From Patescibacteria group bacterium (GTDB lineage Bacteria > Patescibacteriota > Gracilibacteria > UBA1369 > PNNO01), in assembly GCA_024275695.1 (NCBI GenBank), contig JAJRYP010000031.1, forward strand, positions 1-22,132: a DNA stretch of 22,132 nucleotides, written 5' to 3'. The translations under genes and the position numbers were made by a program. The stretch's first letter is position 1. Every line of letters begins with the position of its first letter. The notes under the pieces are model-generated. The model made no database searches. It was not told the DNA's origin and saw nothing but the letters and a program-made list of their open reading frames with translations. Below, one piece after another: positions 1-7,991 of the stretch.

Positions 1-318
1 CTGGATTTTAGCGATAACGGAAGTGCGTATTTTGTTACCACTCAGAATTACAATTTAAGCGGCGATACTTACCCTTATCGTATTGATTTTGTTGAAACTC
101 TTGAGCCCTTTAACTACACAACTTTGTTTGAACAAACGGCTCAATCTCCGGATCTAATACTTGGACGATGGGATATTCGCACAGGCGAATTCTATCTTGT
201 GCAGGATCTTTCGGAGGTTATTTCAGCTATCCCGGATAAAATTGAAATTGGGCAAACGGGGAAGATTTTGAGACTTCTTGCGGATGGACGGATTTTTGAT
301 ATTCGACTCAGGGAGTGA
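1..318 (+). CDS. C-terminal part of an unknown protein (truncated by window start)
   Basis: The frame is open from base 1 and ends at a TGA at 316-318, giving the last 105 residues of a gene that begins outside the window. The visible part is rich in aromatic, Asp, Gly and Thr residues, with short alternating beta-like segments, a YPYRIDF stretch and a closing GRIFDIRLRE. This would fit an extracytoplasmic beta-rich domain, but no family is recognised. A start could be proposed at the TTG at 124, but the frame is equally coding-like upstream, so the partial call from base 1 is preferred. The TGA stop matters because it shows that UGA is not reassigned here. Confidence 0.6.
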   Translation: MDFSDNGSAYFVTTQNYNLSGDTYPYRIDFVETLEPFNYTTLFEQTAQSPDLILGRWDIRTGEFYLVQDLSEVISAIPDKIEIGQTGKILRLLADGRIFDIRLRE

Positions 319-353
319 TGCAATTTTAAATTTTTTTTAATTGGATTTTATTT

Positions 354-390
354 TTGTATGCACTAATGAAAGTGTATCTAATTTTTACTT
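354..390 (+). promoter_or_regulatory. Putative promoter of comM, leaderless geometry
   Basis: A TTGTAT at 354-359 is followed after 17 bases by TCTAAT at 377-382, and only eight bases separate this -10-like box from the ATG at 391. Transcription would then begin at or within a base or two of the start codon. There is no purine-rich Shine-Dalgarno sequence upstream of the ATG. This is inference from sequence alone. Confidence 0.45.
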
Positions 391-1890
391 ATGAAAATTT
401 ACAGCGCTGCATTGGACGGCTTGCATCTTACGCTTATTCAAGTTGAAGCTGACATATCCCGCGGACTACCCTCATTTAAAATTGTCGGGCTTGGCGATAC
501 CTCGATTAAAGAAGCACGTGAACGAATAAGATCGGCTTTGAAAAACAGTGGTTTTGTTTTTCCGCTTCAAAAGAAAGTGATTAATTTGTCGCCGGCGGAT
601 ATTAGAAAGCAGGGATCGCACTTTGATTTGCCGATTGCTCTGAGTATGCTTGTTTTTTCCGGTCAGATTGTTTGCAGAAATTCCGCTCCGATTTTTTGTG
701 CCGGCGAACTCATGCTCAGCGGTAAATTAAGAAAAATTCCGGGCATTCTACCGGCGACTCTTTTCGCCAGACGCAAAGGTTTCAAGCAAATTTTCGTACC
801 TTATCATAACAAAAACGAGGCCGCACTAATTAAAGATATAGCAGTTCTTCCGGCCGGAACTATTAAAGAAATTGCGCTACATTTGGAAGGGAAGAAAATA
901 ATCGCTCCATATAAATCTACCGCTAACACAAACATGCAAGAACTAATGCCGGATGTGGATTTCGCGGACATTTACGGACAAGAAATCCCAAAACGCGTTT
1001 TGGAAATCGCTGCTTCGGGCGGTCATCACGTGTGTCTTACGGGTCCGCCGGGAACCGGCAAAACAATGCTTTCAAAAGCTTACAGCGGCATTTTGCCTTT
1101 ACTTGAAAACGAGGAATCGATGGAAGTTAGCATGATTTATTCGATTGTCCAAAATTTTCACAAATATTCACTTCCCATTAAAAAAAGACCGTTTCGCCAC
1201 GTGCATCATGCAACTACAAGTGTCACATTGTTTGGCGGAGGCAATCCCGTTCGGATTGGTGAGGCGACTTTGGCGCATAAAGGAGTTTTATTTCTGGATG
1301 AATTTGCCGAGTTTTCTCGTTCCACTTTGGAAGAACTTCGCGAGCCGCTTCAGGAGGGAGTTATTCGTCTTGGTCGTTACGGAAGAACCCGAAAGCTCCC
1401 CGCTTCTTTTCAGCTTATCGCGGCAATGAATCCGTGCGCGTGCGGTTATCTTGGAGATTTTCAAAAAAATTGTCAGTGTACTCCTTATCAAATTAAAAGA
1501 TATTATAAAAAAATTTCCGGCCCGATTTTGGATCGTATAGATTTAATAACTCATGTTTCTCGAATCAAAAGCGAAAGTTTAAAAGATAATACTTTTGTCG
1601 AAAATTCAGAAACTGTAAGAAAACGAGTGGAAAAAGCTCGCGAAATTCAATATGAGCGTGGCAAGTTAAATAATCAAATCGCTATTAAAGAAATTAAATC
1701 AATCTGCAAACCAAACGCCAAGGCTGAAAAATTCATTCAAAATATAATGGTAAAAATGAATCTTTCTCCTCGCAGTTATTTAAGTGTTTTGAAAGTTAGC
1801 CGAACAATTGCCGATATGGAAAAATCCGACCGGGTAAAAAAACGGCACATAGCGGAAGCGGTTCAATATAAGAAAGGGTTTATTTATTAA
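391..1890 (+). CDS. comM: ComM/YifB family AAA+ ATPase (Mg-chelatase-like)
   Basis: The protein has 499 residues, the usual length for the YifB/ComM family. Known family members are hexameric AAA+ helicases that promote branch migration during natural transformation. The N-terminal ChlI-like domain occupies about residues 1-165, with the typical opening SAALDG and a SRGLPSFKIVGL segment. The AAA+ core follows: Walker A GPPGTGKT at 218-225, Walker B LFLDEF at 300-305, and a cysteine cluster C349/C351/C361/C363 in the MNPCACG region, as is usual in this family. The C-terminal Mg_chelatase_C region runs from about 410 to 499, with the SPRSY and SRTIADME motifs. The ATG at 391 gives the expected N-terminus. 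It overlaps the convergent minus-strand gene by four bases. A stand-alone ComEC-type hydrolase lies about 5 kb away, which agrees with a DNA-uptake role but does not prove it. Confidence 0.93.
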   Translation: MKIYSAALDGLHLTLIQVEADISRGLPSFKIVGLGDTSIKEARERIRSALKNSGFVFPLQKKVINLSPADIRKQGSHFDLPIALSMLVFSGQIVCRNSAPIFCAGELMLSGKLRKIPGILPATLFARRKGFKQIFVPYHNKNEAALIKDIAVLPAGTIKEIALHLEGKKIIAPYKSTANTNMQELMPDVDFADIYGQEIPKRVLEIAASGGHHVCLTGPPGTGKTMLSKAYSGILPLLENEESMEVSMIYSIVQNFHKYSLPIKKRPFRHVHHATTSVTLFGGGNPVRIGEATLAHKGVLFLDEFAEFSRSTLEELREPLQEGVIRLGRYGRTRKLPASFQLIAAMNPCACGYLGDFQKNCQCTPYQIKRYYKKISGPILDRIDLITHVSRIKSESLKDNTFVENSETVRKRVEKAREIQYERGKLNNQIAIKEIKSICKPNAKAEKFIQNIMVKMNLSPRSYLSVLKVSRTIADMEKSDRVKKRHIAEAVQYKKGFIY

Positions 1891-2603
1891 CTTCCCACAA
1901 CGGTTACGTACGCGCCTTCTATAGGATATGTGTCCAAAGAATTAACAGGTTTATCGTCAACATAAAGTCCGATGTCATATGGATTTGAAATCTCCAGTTT
2001 AAATCGCACTCCGGGTTTTGTTTCTTTTTTTAGATCAAGTTTTACAAAATATTCTTTATATGTATTGGGCTGTAGCACAGAGATAAATCTGTTAAAGTGA
2101 AACTTTTCACCTTGAATTTTTGCTTCGGCAATAACATTGTCTCCTTCGTAAAGTTTTACTTTCGCGAAATCCTCATCATTAATTTTTCCAATTTTTGTAA
2201 TTCTGATTTCTTTTAAAACAACGGTTTTTTTATCTGCCCGGACGCCAAATGAAAATGCTCCCGCATCTATCTCTCCGGGTGCAATATAATGACCGCGTTT
2301 ACCCGCTTCGATTTCAATAATATCGAAATCCGACGAAATTTTGTATGCCTCCCTTGCCGCGGATTTTAGAGTTGAAATACTTGCTTTAACTGTTTGCGGA
2401 TTAATCTTTGAATCAATTATAGATTGAATTCCAAGTGCCCCAAAAGCAGCCGTGAGAATAACCGCGACGCTCCACCCTTTACGATCAAATGCGAATATAT
2501 GCCTTTTTTGTTCTTTCCAAATTTCTTTTATATTTAAATTTGGGGTTTGTTTAACAATCTCCCCTTTTTCAATTTTCTTCATCTTTTTCTTTGATTTCCC
2601 CAT
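1887..2603 (-). CDS. Membrane-anchored protein with extracytoplasmic beta-rich domain, unknown function
   Basis: This 238-residue protein starts with a very basic cytoplasmic segment (GKSKKKMKKIEKG), has one hydrophobic helix at about 44-62, and then an outward-facing domain of about 170 residues. That domain contains alternating strands such as VVLKEIRITKIGKI, VKLYEGDNVIAEAKI and YKEYFVKLDL, and resembles an Ig-like or jelly-roll sandwich. No catalytic motif is visible and the family is not recognised. It is the last gene of the murJ/peptidase minus-strand cluster, 49 bases after the peptidase gene. Upstream of the ATG is TATCAT with an eight-base gap and, further out, TATAAT, so it may have its own promoter. 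Its TAA overlaps the TAA of comM tail to tail. A structural or envelope-associated role is a guess. Confidence 0.75.
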   Translation of the reverse strand: MGKSKKKMKKIEKGEIVKQTPNLNIKEIWKEQKRHIFAFDRKGWSVAVILTAAFGALGIQSIIDSKINPQTVKASISTLKSAAREAYKISSDFDIIEIEAGKRGHYIAPGEIDAGAFSFGVRADKKTVVLKEIRITKIGKINDEDFAKVKLYEGDNVIAEAKIQGEKFHFNRFISVLQPNTYKEYFVKLDLKKETKPGVRFKLEISNPYDIGLYVDDKPVNSLDTYPIEGAYVTVVGS

Positions 2604-2652
2604 GCGTCTAAATGATATATCAATATCAAATTATACTATAATTTCTTATTAC

Positions 2653-3507
2653 TCAAGCCGCGGTTTCTTCGGCAACAGGCTCCGATTTTTGGTTTCTGGG
2701 AAGTTTTTTTATAATGATGACATCCCCGCCCGCTTCTTTGGTTGCTTTCATAAATTTTTCGTACGAATAGCTAAAGTCCGCTCCGTTTTTGGTTCCAACA
2801 TCGTTTGTAATAATTTTTTCGGGCGTGTAACCGATCACTGTTAGCATATGATATCCGGGATATGGATAGTAAGGATTTTGTAGAACATCTCCCATGATTG
2901 GAACAATAACCGGATATCCGGATGATATCGCCTTTTTTATCTCTATAATGTCGGCATCATAAATAATTTCTATATCCTCGGCTTTGTATCCGTAATAATC
3001 GCGAATAAAAAGCTTCATGTCATTTGCATATAAATCTTTATGCTCTCCAAAATTGTCTTTTTGCCACGCAATCATATCCAAAATGGTTTCATGCGCTTTT
3101 TGAGGATCTACTTCCGTAATCCCCTCAAGATAATAATGAACCTGAAGAAAGGCGGCTTCTTCGCAACTTTCTTCATGGTAAACCCAGTTTTCTTTGGTCT
3201 GAAAGGGGGCCTGGCATATAAAAGGAACATCTAAATAAGCATTTTCCAGAATTACAACTTTCTCTTCAAAACGTTCTTTCCCTTCTTCGATAACTTCTTC
3301 AAGATTCTCCATTGTGTTTTGCAAAACATTCTCTTCGATAATAGTCATCATAACTTCCTCATTTTCTCTATCAAGAGCCATTCTGTTTAGATAGCTCAAT
3401 ACTTTCGGATATAGAATAAATCCTGCGCCAAGTGCAATTCCAATTGCGGCGAAAACCGCATATTTTGCATATTGTTTCCCGCGAGGATTGTAATTAATGT
3501 GTCGCAT
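2653..3507 (-). CDS. Membrane-anchored C39-like cysteine peptidase
   Basis: The 284-residue protein has a short cytoplasmic start, a hydrophobic anchor at about 16-34, a Glu-rich helical or coiled linker at about 43-86, and a peptidase_C39_2-type papain-fold domain at about 91-270. The expected catalytic set is visible: Gln99 (oxyanion hole, in VPFICQAPF), Cys115 in HEESCEEAA, His220 in YPGYHMLTVIGY and Asp236 in TNDVG. Known C39-like domains cut peptides; here the domain should face outward. Its ATG overlaps the 3' end of murJ by 14 bases, so the two are almost certainly co-transcribed and translationally coupled. The pairing with a lipid II flippase suggests work on wall or secreted proteins, but the substrate is unknown. 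The C-terminal tail after about 270 is short and polar. Confidence 0.85.
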   Translation of the reverse strand: MRHINYNPRGKQYAKYAVFAAIGIALGAGFILYPKVLSYLNRMALDRENEEVMMTIIEENVLQNTMENLEEVIEEGKERFEEKVVILENAYLDVPFICQAPFQTKENWVYHEESCEEAAFLQVHYYLEGITEVDPQKAHETILDMIAWQKDNFGEHKDLYANDMKLFIRDYYGYKAEDIEIIYDADIIEIKKAISSGYPVIVPIMGDVLQNPYYPYPGYHMLTVIGYTPEKIITNDVGTKNGADFSYSYEKFMKATKEAGGDVIIIKKLPRNQKSEPVAEETAA

Positions 3508-5044
3508 TGTTATTAAGTTTTTTAATTATATTTGAAAAAAATCGGAGTTCTTCGCACTTTAGGCTATACGTTATTATAAAGTACAACAAGGCTCCGACTA
3601 TAACGCGAATAAGTTGCATTGCCAAAAAAGAAGTTTCGAAAAATTTCGGTATAAATATTACTGCCAGCGCCATTATTGCCGAACCAACCAATATCTTTAT
3701 TATTTTTATTAAAAACTTATTGATTTCAAATGAAGTAAGTTTTTTTGAAAAGAAAGTTGCGAGCAAGGTAAGTTGAATAATCATGCCGATTGTGAAGGCG
3801 ATCGGAAGGGCGATAACGCCGATTTTTGAAGCGGCGTATATACAGAATCCAATATTTATTCCGGTACTGATCAAAGTAAAAATCATTGGAGTGAGTGTAT
3901 TTTTATGTGCGTAAAATCCACGCGCGAACAAATGAATTACACTTTCTATTGGAATCGAAAAGATGAAGAAGAATAAAACGCCGGACGTTAAAGCGACCGC
4001 ACTTGCATCAAACGCTCCGCCTTTCAAAATAATTTCAATAATTTCCCTGTTTAGTAAAAGCATACCAAGCGCTGCTGGAATCGCGAAGAAAAGAATTTTC
4101 TCGAGCGACATTTGAAAATCATACGAAAATCTTTTTGCATCTTTATGATGAGCGTGATCACTTAAGAAAGGGAAAATCGCGGTTGCGAACGCAATTCCAA
4201 ACAGACTCACGGGAAAACTTTGCAGATTTCTCGCGTAATTAAATGCGGCAACACTCCCTTCCGCAAGTGAATACGCAACAAGTGTGTAAACCCATAATGC
4301 AATTTGCCATGTGATAAGACTCACGGTTTTTGGGATCATTAATTTTATAATTTTCTTGAATCCCTTGTGCCGAAGTGATAGTTGCGGTTTAAATTTAAAT
4401 TTAATCGTAAGTATATTGAAGAAACGAATTGCCAAATGGAAAAACGCGCCCAGAATCGCGCCTAAAGCGGCCGAATAAATTCCAAGTTGCTCGCTTAACA
4501 AAATGATGCTGACAATAATTCCCATATTATAAAGAAATCCCGAAAGCGCGTAAGCAAGGAAATTTTTGTGAGTAATCAAAATACTTCCAAAGGCGTTACT
4601 AATTGCAAACAGAATTGGCGAAAGCAAAAGTATCCTCGTCATTGTGATAATCATTGTATGGTTTTCCGGTGAAATATGCCGGAAAACCAAAGGGACAATA
4701 TAAGGAGTAAGAAAAAAGAAAACAATTCCAAGCGAGCCAAGCAGCAAGGCCCCAAAAGTAATAATTGTATTTGCAATTTTATCAGCCTCCTTTTGATCAA
4801 CTTTTAGATAACTTGAGAAAACCGGAACGAAAGCGACAGAAAGCGCTCCTGCAATAAACAAATTAAAAAGGAAATCCGGAATTAGAAATGAAGCGTTGTA
4901 TGCGTCGGTAAATTTGGTTGCTCCAAAAGCATGTCCCAAAGTTCTGTCACGAAAAAGACCCGCAGCATAACTTAGTATAGAAGCCAGCATTAAAAGAAAC
5001 GCGGCGTGTCCTGATTTTTGGGAACGGAAAATTTTAGTCAGCAT
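3494..5044 (-). CDS. murJ: Lipid II flippase MurJ (MviN family)
   Basis: The 516-residue protein is almost entirely hydrophobic and has room for about 14 membrane helices, as expected for MurJ, the MOP-superfamily transporter that flips lipid II across the membrane during peptidoglycan synthesis. The conserved N-terminal signature is present: SYAAGLFRDRTLGHAFG with R32, D33 and R34, followed by FNLFIAGALSVAFVPVFSSY. Further conserved pieces include NYARNLQSFPVSLFGIAFATAIFP and HLFARGFYAHKNT. The gene is divergent from murA, placing two wall-synthesis genes back to back, and it runs into the C39-like peptidase gene with a 14-base overlap. A TAAAAT box (plus-strand bases 5051-5056) lies six bases before the ATG, with TTGCTC 17 bases further upstream, so transcription may start at the ATG itself. 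Confidence 0.95.
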   Translation of the reverse strand: MLTKIFRSQKSGHAAFLLMLASILSYAAGLFRDRTLGHAFGATKFTDAYNASFLIPDFLFNLFIAGALSVAFVPVFSSYLKVDQKEADKIANTIITFGALLLGSLGIVFFFLTPYIVPLVFRHISPENHTMIITMTRILLLSPILFAISNAFGSILITHKNFLAYALSGFLYNMGIIVSIILLSEQLGIYSAALGAILGAFFHLAIRFFNILTIKFKFKPQLSLRHKGFKKIIKLMIPKTVSLITWQIALWVYTLVAYSLAEGSVAAFNYARNLQSFPVSLFGIAFATAIFPFLSDHAHHKDAKRFSYDFQMSLEKILFFAIPAALGMLLLNREIIEIILKGGAFDASAVALTSGVLFFFIFSIPIESVIHLFARGFYAHKNTLTPMIFTLISTGINIGFCIYAASKIGVIALPIAFTIGMIIQLTLLATFFSKKLTSFEINKFLIKIIKILVGSAIMALAVIFIPKFFETSFLAMQLIRVIVGALLYFIITYSLKCEELRFFSNIIKKLNNNATH

Positions 5045-5155
5045 GCGTTTATTTTATGCGAGAGTCGGGAATGGAGCAAGTGAGATTGGCTCTAAATTCT
5101 CATAGATGGAATTTCGGATCGGTCCGGGACGGATGTGTCATAGACGCACTTTTTT

Positions 5156-5177
5156 AAATCCGCCCCGGGGCGGATTT
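5156..5177. repeat. Perfect 22-bp palindrome between murJ and murA
   Basis: Two 11-base arms meet without a spacer at a CCCCGGGG core and continue outward through GCGGATTT without any mismatch. It lies about 110 bases before the murA start and upstream of murJ on the other strand, so it is within reach of both promoters. It could be a regulator site or a recombination/REP-like remnant. Similar CCCGGG-centred palindromes occur in other gene-free gaps of the window. No T-tract accompanies it, so a terminator role is unlikely. Confidence 0.75.
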
Positions 5178-5245
5178 GCATTACCGCTTAATTGTATTCT
5201 GAATCTTAAATTTCGCATTTCCGATTCTGCAATTTATACTGTTAC

Positions 5246-5284
5246 TAGTCAAATCAAAATTATCAGTATATAATGCATCCACTA
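5246..5284 (+). promoter_or_regulatory. Putative promoter of murA, leaderless geometry
   Basis: A perfect TATAAT at 5269-5274 has TAGTCA (four of six matches to TTGACA) 17 bases upstream at 5246-5251. The start ATG follows the -10 box after nine bases (GCATCCACT), so transcription should begin almost at the ATG. No Shine-Dalgarno precedes the ATG. The promoter of the YgjP-type gene at 17441-17456 has the same TATAATG...CACTATG arrangement. Confidence 0.6.
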
Positions 5285-6537
5285 TGGCAAAATACATCGT
5301 ACAAGGAGGTAAAAAACTCAATGGGATCGTAAAAATCAGCGGGTCAAAAAACGCAGCGCTTCCGATATTAAGCGCGACACTTCTCACGAATCAAAAAATT
5401 ATTTTAAAAAATGTTCCCGACATTGCCGATATTCATTCGATGATCGCTCTTTTGCAGTCTCTCGGATGCGAAGTGATATTTGAAAACAATACCGTTACAG
5501 TTGATGCCGGGAATGCGAAATACAGAGACATCATGTCTGAAGGAATTTGCAATATGCGTGCTTCCATTCTATTACTCGGCCCCCTTCTCGCACGTTTTGG
5601 CAAAGCGAAAATGTCCTTTCCCGGCGGATGTATTTTGGGGAAAAGACCGGTTGATGCTCACTTAACGGCACTGGAGGGACTGGGCGCGGAAGTTCTTGAT
5701 GTCAACGATGTTCTTTCTCTAAAGACCGATAAATTAAAAGGTGACGATATTACGTTGTCCGAAATGAGCGTAACAGCGACCGAAAATGTTGTGATGGGCG
5801 CGGTTTTGGCCGAAGGAGAATCAACTATTCGTTTGGCGGCGGCAGAGCCGCACGTTCAGGATTTATGTAATTTTTTAAATAAACTTGGCGCAAAAATTTC
5901 GGGAATCGGGACACATAAGCTGCAAATTACAGGTGTTAAAGAACTGGGCGGTTGCGAGTATTCGATTACGGGCGATTATCTTGAAGCCGGTACTTTTGCA
6001 ATTGCGACAGCTCTAACAAAAGGAGAGGTTGAGATTCAGGGTATTGATCCGCATCATCTTGATATTTTTTGGAATAAATTTAAGGAACTTGGTATTCCGT
6101 TTACGTTTGGAGAGAACTCCGTTACCGTTCATCCATATGAATCACTGGGTCATGTTGAAAAGATTCGCACGGCGGTTTATCCGAGTTTTCCAACAGATCT
6201 TCAGGCTCCTTTTACGGTTTTACTCACACAGGCGCAAGGCGAAAGTCATGTTTATGAAACCCTTTTTGAGGGCCGCCTAAATTATCTTTTTGAATTAGAG
6301 AAGATGGGCGCAAAGTTTGAAATTTTAAATCCTCATCAGGCGCAAATAATTGGTCCGACAAAATTAACGGGAGTTCCGATTTCCAGTTGGGATATTAGAG
6401 CCGGCGCCGCGATGGTCATCGCCGCACTGGCGGCGCAGGGCACTTCGGAAATCAGTAATATTGGATTTATAGATCGCGGGTACGAAAATTTGGAAAGAAA
6501 GCTGAAAGATTTGGGGGCATCTATAGAAAGGCGGTAA
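5284..6537 (+). CDS. murA: UDP-N-acetylglucosamine 1-carboxyvinyltransferase MurA
   Basis: The enzyme transfers enolpyruvate from phosphoenolpyruvate to UDP-GlcNAc, the first committed cytoplasmic step of peptidoglycan synthesis. The 417-residue length is normal. Diagnostic residues are in place: K22 and N23 in SGSKNAALP, the PEP-reactive cysteine C116 in FPGGCILGKRPVD (the residue targeted by fosfomycin in other MurA enzymes), D305 in SFPTDLQAP, R331 in FEGRLNY, R372 in DIRAGAAMVIA and R398 in IDRGYENLE. The two EPT-type inside-out barrels can be followed along the sequence. The ATG at 5284 gives the standard MAKYIVQGG N-terminus. An AAGGAGGT lies inside the gene at 5303-5310, but the ATG that follows it is out of frame. 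It is divergent from murJ, 239 bases away. Confidence 0.97.
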   Translation: MAKYIVQGGKKLNGIVKISGSKNAALPILSATLLTNQKIILKNVPDIADIHSMIALLQSLGCEVIFENNTVTVDAGNAKYRDIMSEGICNMRASILLLGPLLARFGKAKMSFPGGCILGKRPVDAHLTALEGLGAEVLDVNDVLSLKTDKLKGDDITLSEMSVTATENVVMGAVLAEGESTIRLAAAEPHVQDLCNFLNKLGAKISGIGTHKLQITGVKELGGCEYSITGDYLEAGTFAIATALTKGEVEIQGIDPHHLDIFWNKFKELGIPFTFGENSVTVHPYESLGHVEKIRTAVYPSFPTDLQAPFTVLLTQAQGESHVYETLFEGRLNYLFELEKMGAKFEILNPHQAQIIGPTKLTGVPISSWDIRAGAAMVIAALAAQGTSEISNIGFIDRGYENLERKLKDLGASIERR

Positions 6538-6870
6538 TTAAGCTGTATTTGTCAATATCTCCAGGTCCGCTGAAGCAAGGAGATTTGTTATATACGATTT
6601 TCTCAATGATGCTGTAGCTTGGATTGTTTGGCTAAGGTTGTAGTTGCCGAAACAAATTATTGTTGCGCAGTAGGTTTACCATCCCCGGGGATTAAAAATT
6701 TTATAAAAAGTTATCCAATCGCTTCGACTTACTGTGTGGTTATCAGGTGTATTTACTAACCACTTGTACTTGGCAAAACTACAAAAAAGCTTAACAATAA
6801 AGCCTATTAAAAATCAACCGGGTAAAGTTTTAAAGTGAATTGATCGTTAAAGAAAAATGCGCCGACCTTC
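6538..6870. other. 333-base gene-free region with several short inverted repeats
   Basis: No credible protein gene or known RNA gene is seen here. The region contains inverted repeats that could form hairpins: ATCTCC/GGAGAT at 6557-6562 and 6579-6584; TTGTTTGGC at 6624-6632 with GCCGAAACAA at 6646-6655 (nine pairs, one bulge); ATCCCCGGGGAT at 6681-6692; and GTGGTTA/TAACCAC at 6736-6742 and 6757-6763. Conserved tmRNA, RNase P and tRNA features were looked for and not found. It separates murA from the convergent hydrolase gene. It may hold an unrecognised small RNA, but hairpins of this size also arise by chance. Confidence 0.4.
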
Positions 6871-7695
6871 TTAATCGAAAATAAAATCCACCCTTCCCTC
6901 CAAATCGTTTCTTCTCACTTTAACTTCGCGTTTAAACAATTTTCGTAAAGTTTCTTTGTGAGGATGGCCGAATTCGTTTTGTATTCCCGTTTGAATAACA
7001 ACAGTTTCCGGATCAACCTTATCCAAAAAAATTTCCGAGGAAGCAGTCCGACTTCCATGATGCCCGGCTTTTAATATATTCGCCGACAGATCAAAACCGG
7101 ACGCGACAATCTCCGATTCCTCCTCAATCTCCGCGTCACCAGTAAGAAGAACGGAATGACCTTCAAACAAAACTCGCAGCGACAAGGATGCGTTATTCAC
7201 GTTTTCAAAGTGCTTTCCAACCATCGATTTTATCGGCCATAAAATATCAATATAAACATAATCCCCGACTTTAATATCGTTATTCGCCCGAGCAATATTT
7301 AACGATATTTCATTTTGATTAATCACGCGCAAAAATTCTTTATAAAAAGTATTGTGATACGGTGTGCCAACAATCAGAACCTGCTTTACTTTGAATCTTT
7401 TAACAACTTCAACCAGCCCGTTCACATGATCCGCATGTGGGTGACTTAATATAATTAGATCGATTGTACGATTATAAATTGGGACGACCTCGCCAAGTTC
7501 ATCAAGAACATTTGCCGAAGGGCCGCCATCAATTAAAACTGTGTAATCGTCGGGTGTCCGAATAAAAATTGAGTCACCTTGTCCAACATTCAAAAAGGAA
7601 ACAAGCATTTTTTGATGAGGGAGTTGATAAATTAAAAACAATCCGATAATCAAACATACAACAAGTCCGGCAATATATTTAAAAGAATTTTTCAT
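6871..7695 (-). CDS. Membrane-anchored ComEC/Rec2-type metallo-beta-lactamase-fold hydrolase
   Basis: The 274-residue protein has one N-terminal hydrophobic anchor (about 7-24), followed by a metallo-beta-lactamase domain. Metal-binding motifs are HPHADH at 85-90 (H85, H87, D89, H90), D187 in LLTGDAE, H212 in KAGHHGSRTASS, and H244 in EFGHPHKET. The opening VSFLNVGQGDSIFI and the GHHGSRTASS segment are typical of the hydrolase domain of ComEC/Rec2, which in full-length proteins is attached to the DNA-uptake channel. Here the domain stands alone without ComEC helices. It may act on nucleic acid or another phosphodiester outside the membrane; the substrate is not known. The gene follows the LPXTG gene on the same strand, but a terminator and the first copy of the 115-bp repeat lie between them. 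Confidence 0.88.
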   Translation of the reverse strand: MKNSFKYIAGLVVCLIIGLFLIYQLPHQKMLVSFLNVGQGDSIFIRTPDDYTVLIDGGPSANVLDELGEVVPIYNRTIDLIILSHPHADHVNGLVEVVKRFKVKQVLIVGTPYHNTFYKEFLRVINQNEISLNIARANNDIKVGDYVYIDILWPIKSMVGKHFENVNNASLSLRVLFEGHSVLLTGDAEIEEESEIVASGFDLSANILKAGHHGSRTASSEIFLDKVDPETVVIQTGIQNEFGHPHKETLRKLFKREVKVRRNDLEGRVDFIFD

Positions 7696-7706
7696 GTAAA
7701 TATAAT

Positions 7707-7718
7707 CAACCCGGGTTG
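7707..7718. repeat. 12-bp CCCGGG-centred palindrome upstream of the hydrolase gene
   Basis: CAACCCGGGTTG is a perfect palindrome 12 bases upstream of the hydrolase ATG on the minus strand. Its place close to the start codon would suit an operator, but no regulator is evident. Confidence 0.4.
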
Positions 7719-7759
7719 TAAAAATCCTCTAAAAAAATTATAAATTCCGTGCCAGAGAG

Positions 7760-7874
7760 ACTTTCGGCTTCCCGGGAAGCCGACAACTAAAAATAGTAAT
7801 TTAACCTTACTGAATAAGGAAAACAGGCTGTTGGGAAGCCGGAACCTCAAAGCGCAAAACCGCAAATCTGTCAA
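7760..7874. repeat. 115-bp dispersed structured repeat, copy 1
   Basis: This segment aligns without gaps to 14041-14155, with 97 of 115 positions identical by hand count. It starts with a perfect 20-bp palindrome (7764-7783, core CCCGGG). Possible hairpins follow: CCTTA/TAAGG around 7805-7819 and GGCT/AGCC around 7826-7840. In copy 2 the last stem is AGCT/AGCT, a compensating G-C to A-T change. Both copies lie 45-65 bases beyond an intrinsic terminator of a minus-strand gene. The open frame through it on the minus strand is not a gene, because most differences between the copies would change the amino acid. A structured RNA or a short REP/MITE-like element are both possible. Confidence 0.75.
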
Positions 7875-7937
7875 AAAACTAGAAGCTAATTACACCCCTG
7901 GGCGGATCCTTGCACGTCGCTTATTAGTCCCCATGGC

Positions 7938-7972
7938 AAAAAAAGCTGACCCTGTTATATGAGCCAGCTTTC
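7938..7972 (-). terminator. Intrinsic terminator of the LPXTG protein gene
   Basis: On the minus strand AAAGCTG (plus bases 7965-7971) pairs with CAGCTTT (7942-7948) across a 16-base loop, and a run of seven U follows (plus A-run 7938-7944). It lies about 20 bases after the stop of the surface protein gene. Confidence 0.8.
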
Positions 7973-7991
7973 CTTTCATGAATCTTTCTTT

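Noticed and set aside
5303..5323. AAGGAGGT followed by ATG inside murA
   Set aside because: The ATG at 5321 is out of frame with murA, and the Shine-Dalgarno-like string encodes the conserved GGK residues.
6538..6870. tmRNA, RNase P RNA or 6S RNA in the gap
   Set aside because: No tRNA-like ends, no plausible tag reading frame and no conserved RNase P strings on either strand.
7692..7874. Minus-strand frame of 60 codons through repeat copy 1
   Set aside because: It resembles the frame in copy 2 only because the DNA is repeated; most base differences change the residue, so no coding constraint is seen.
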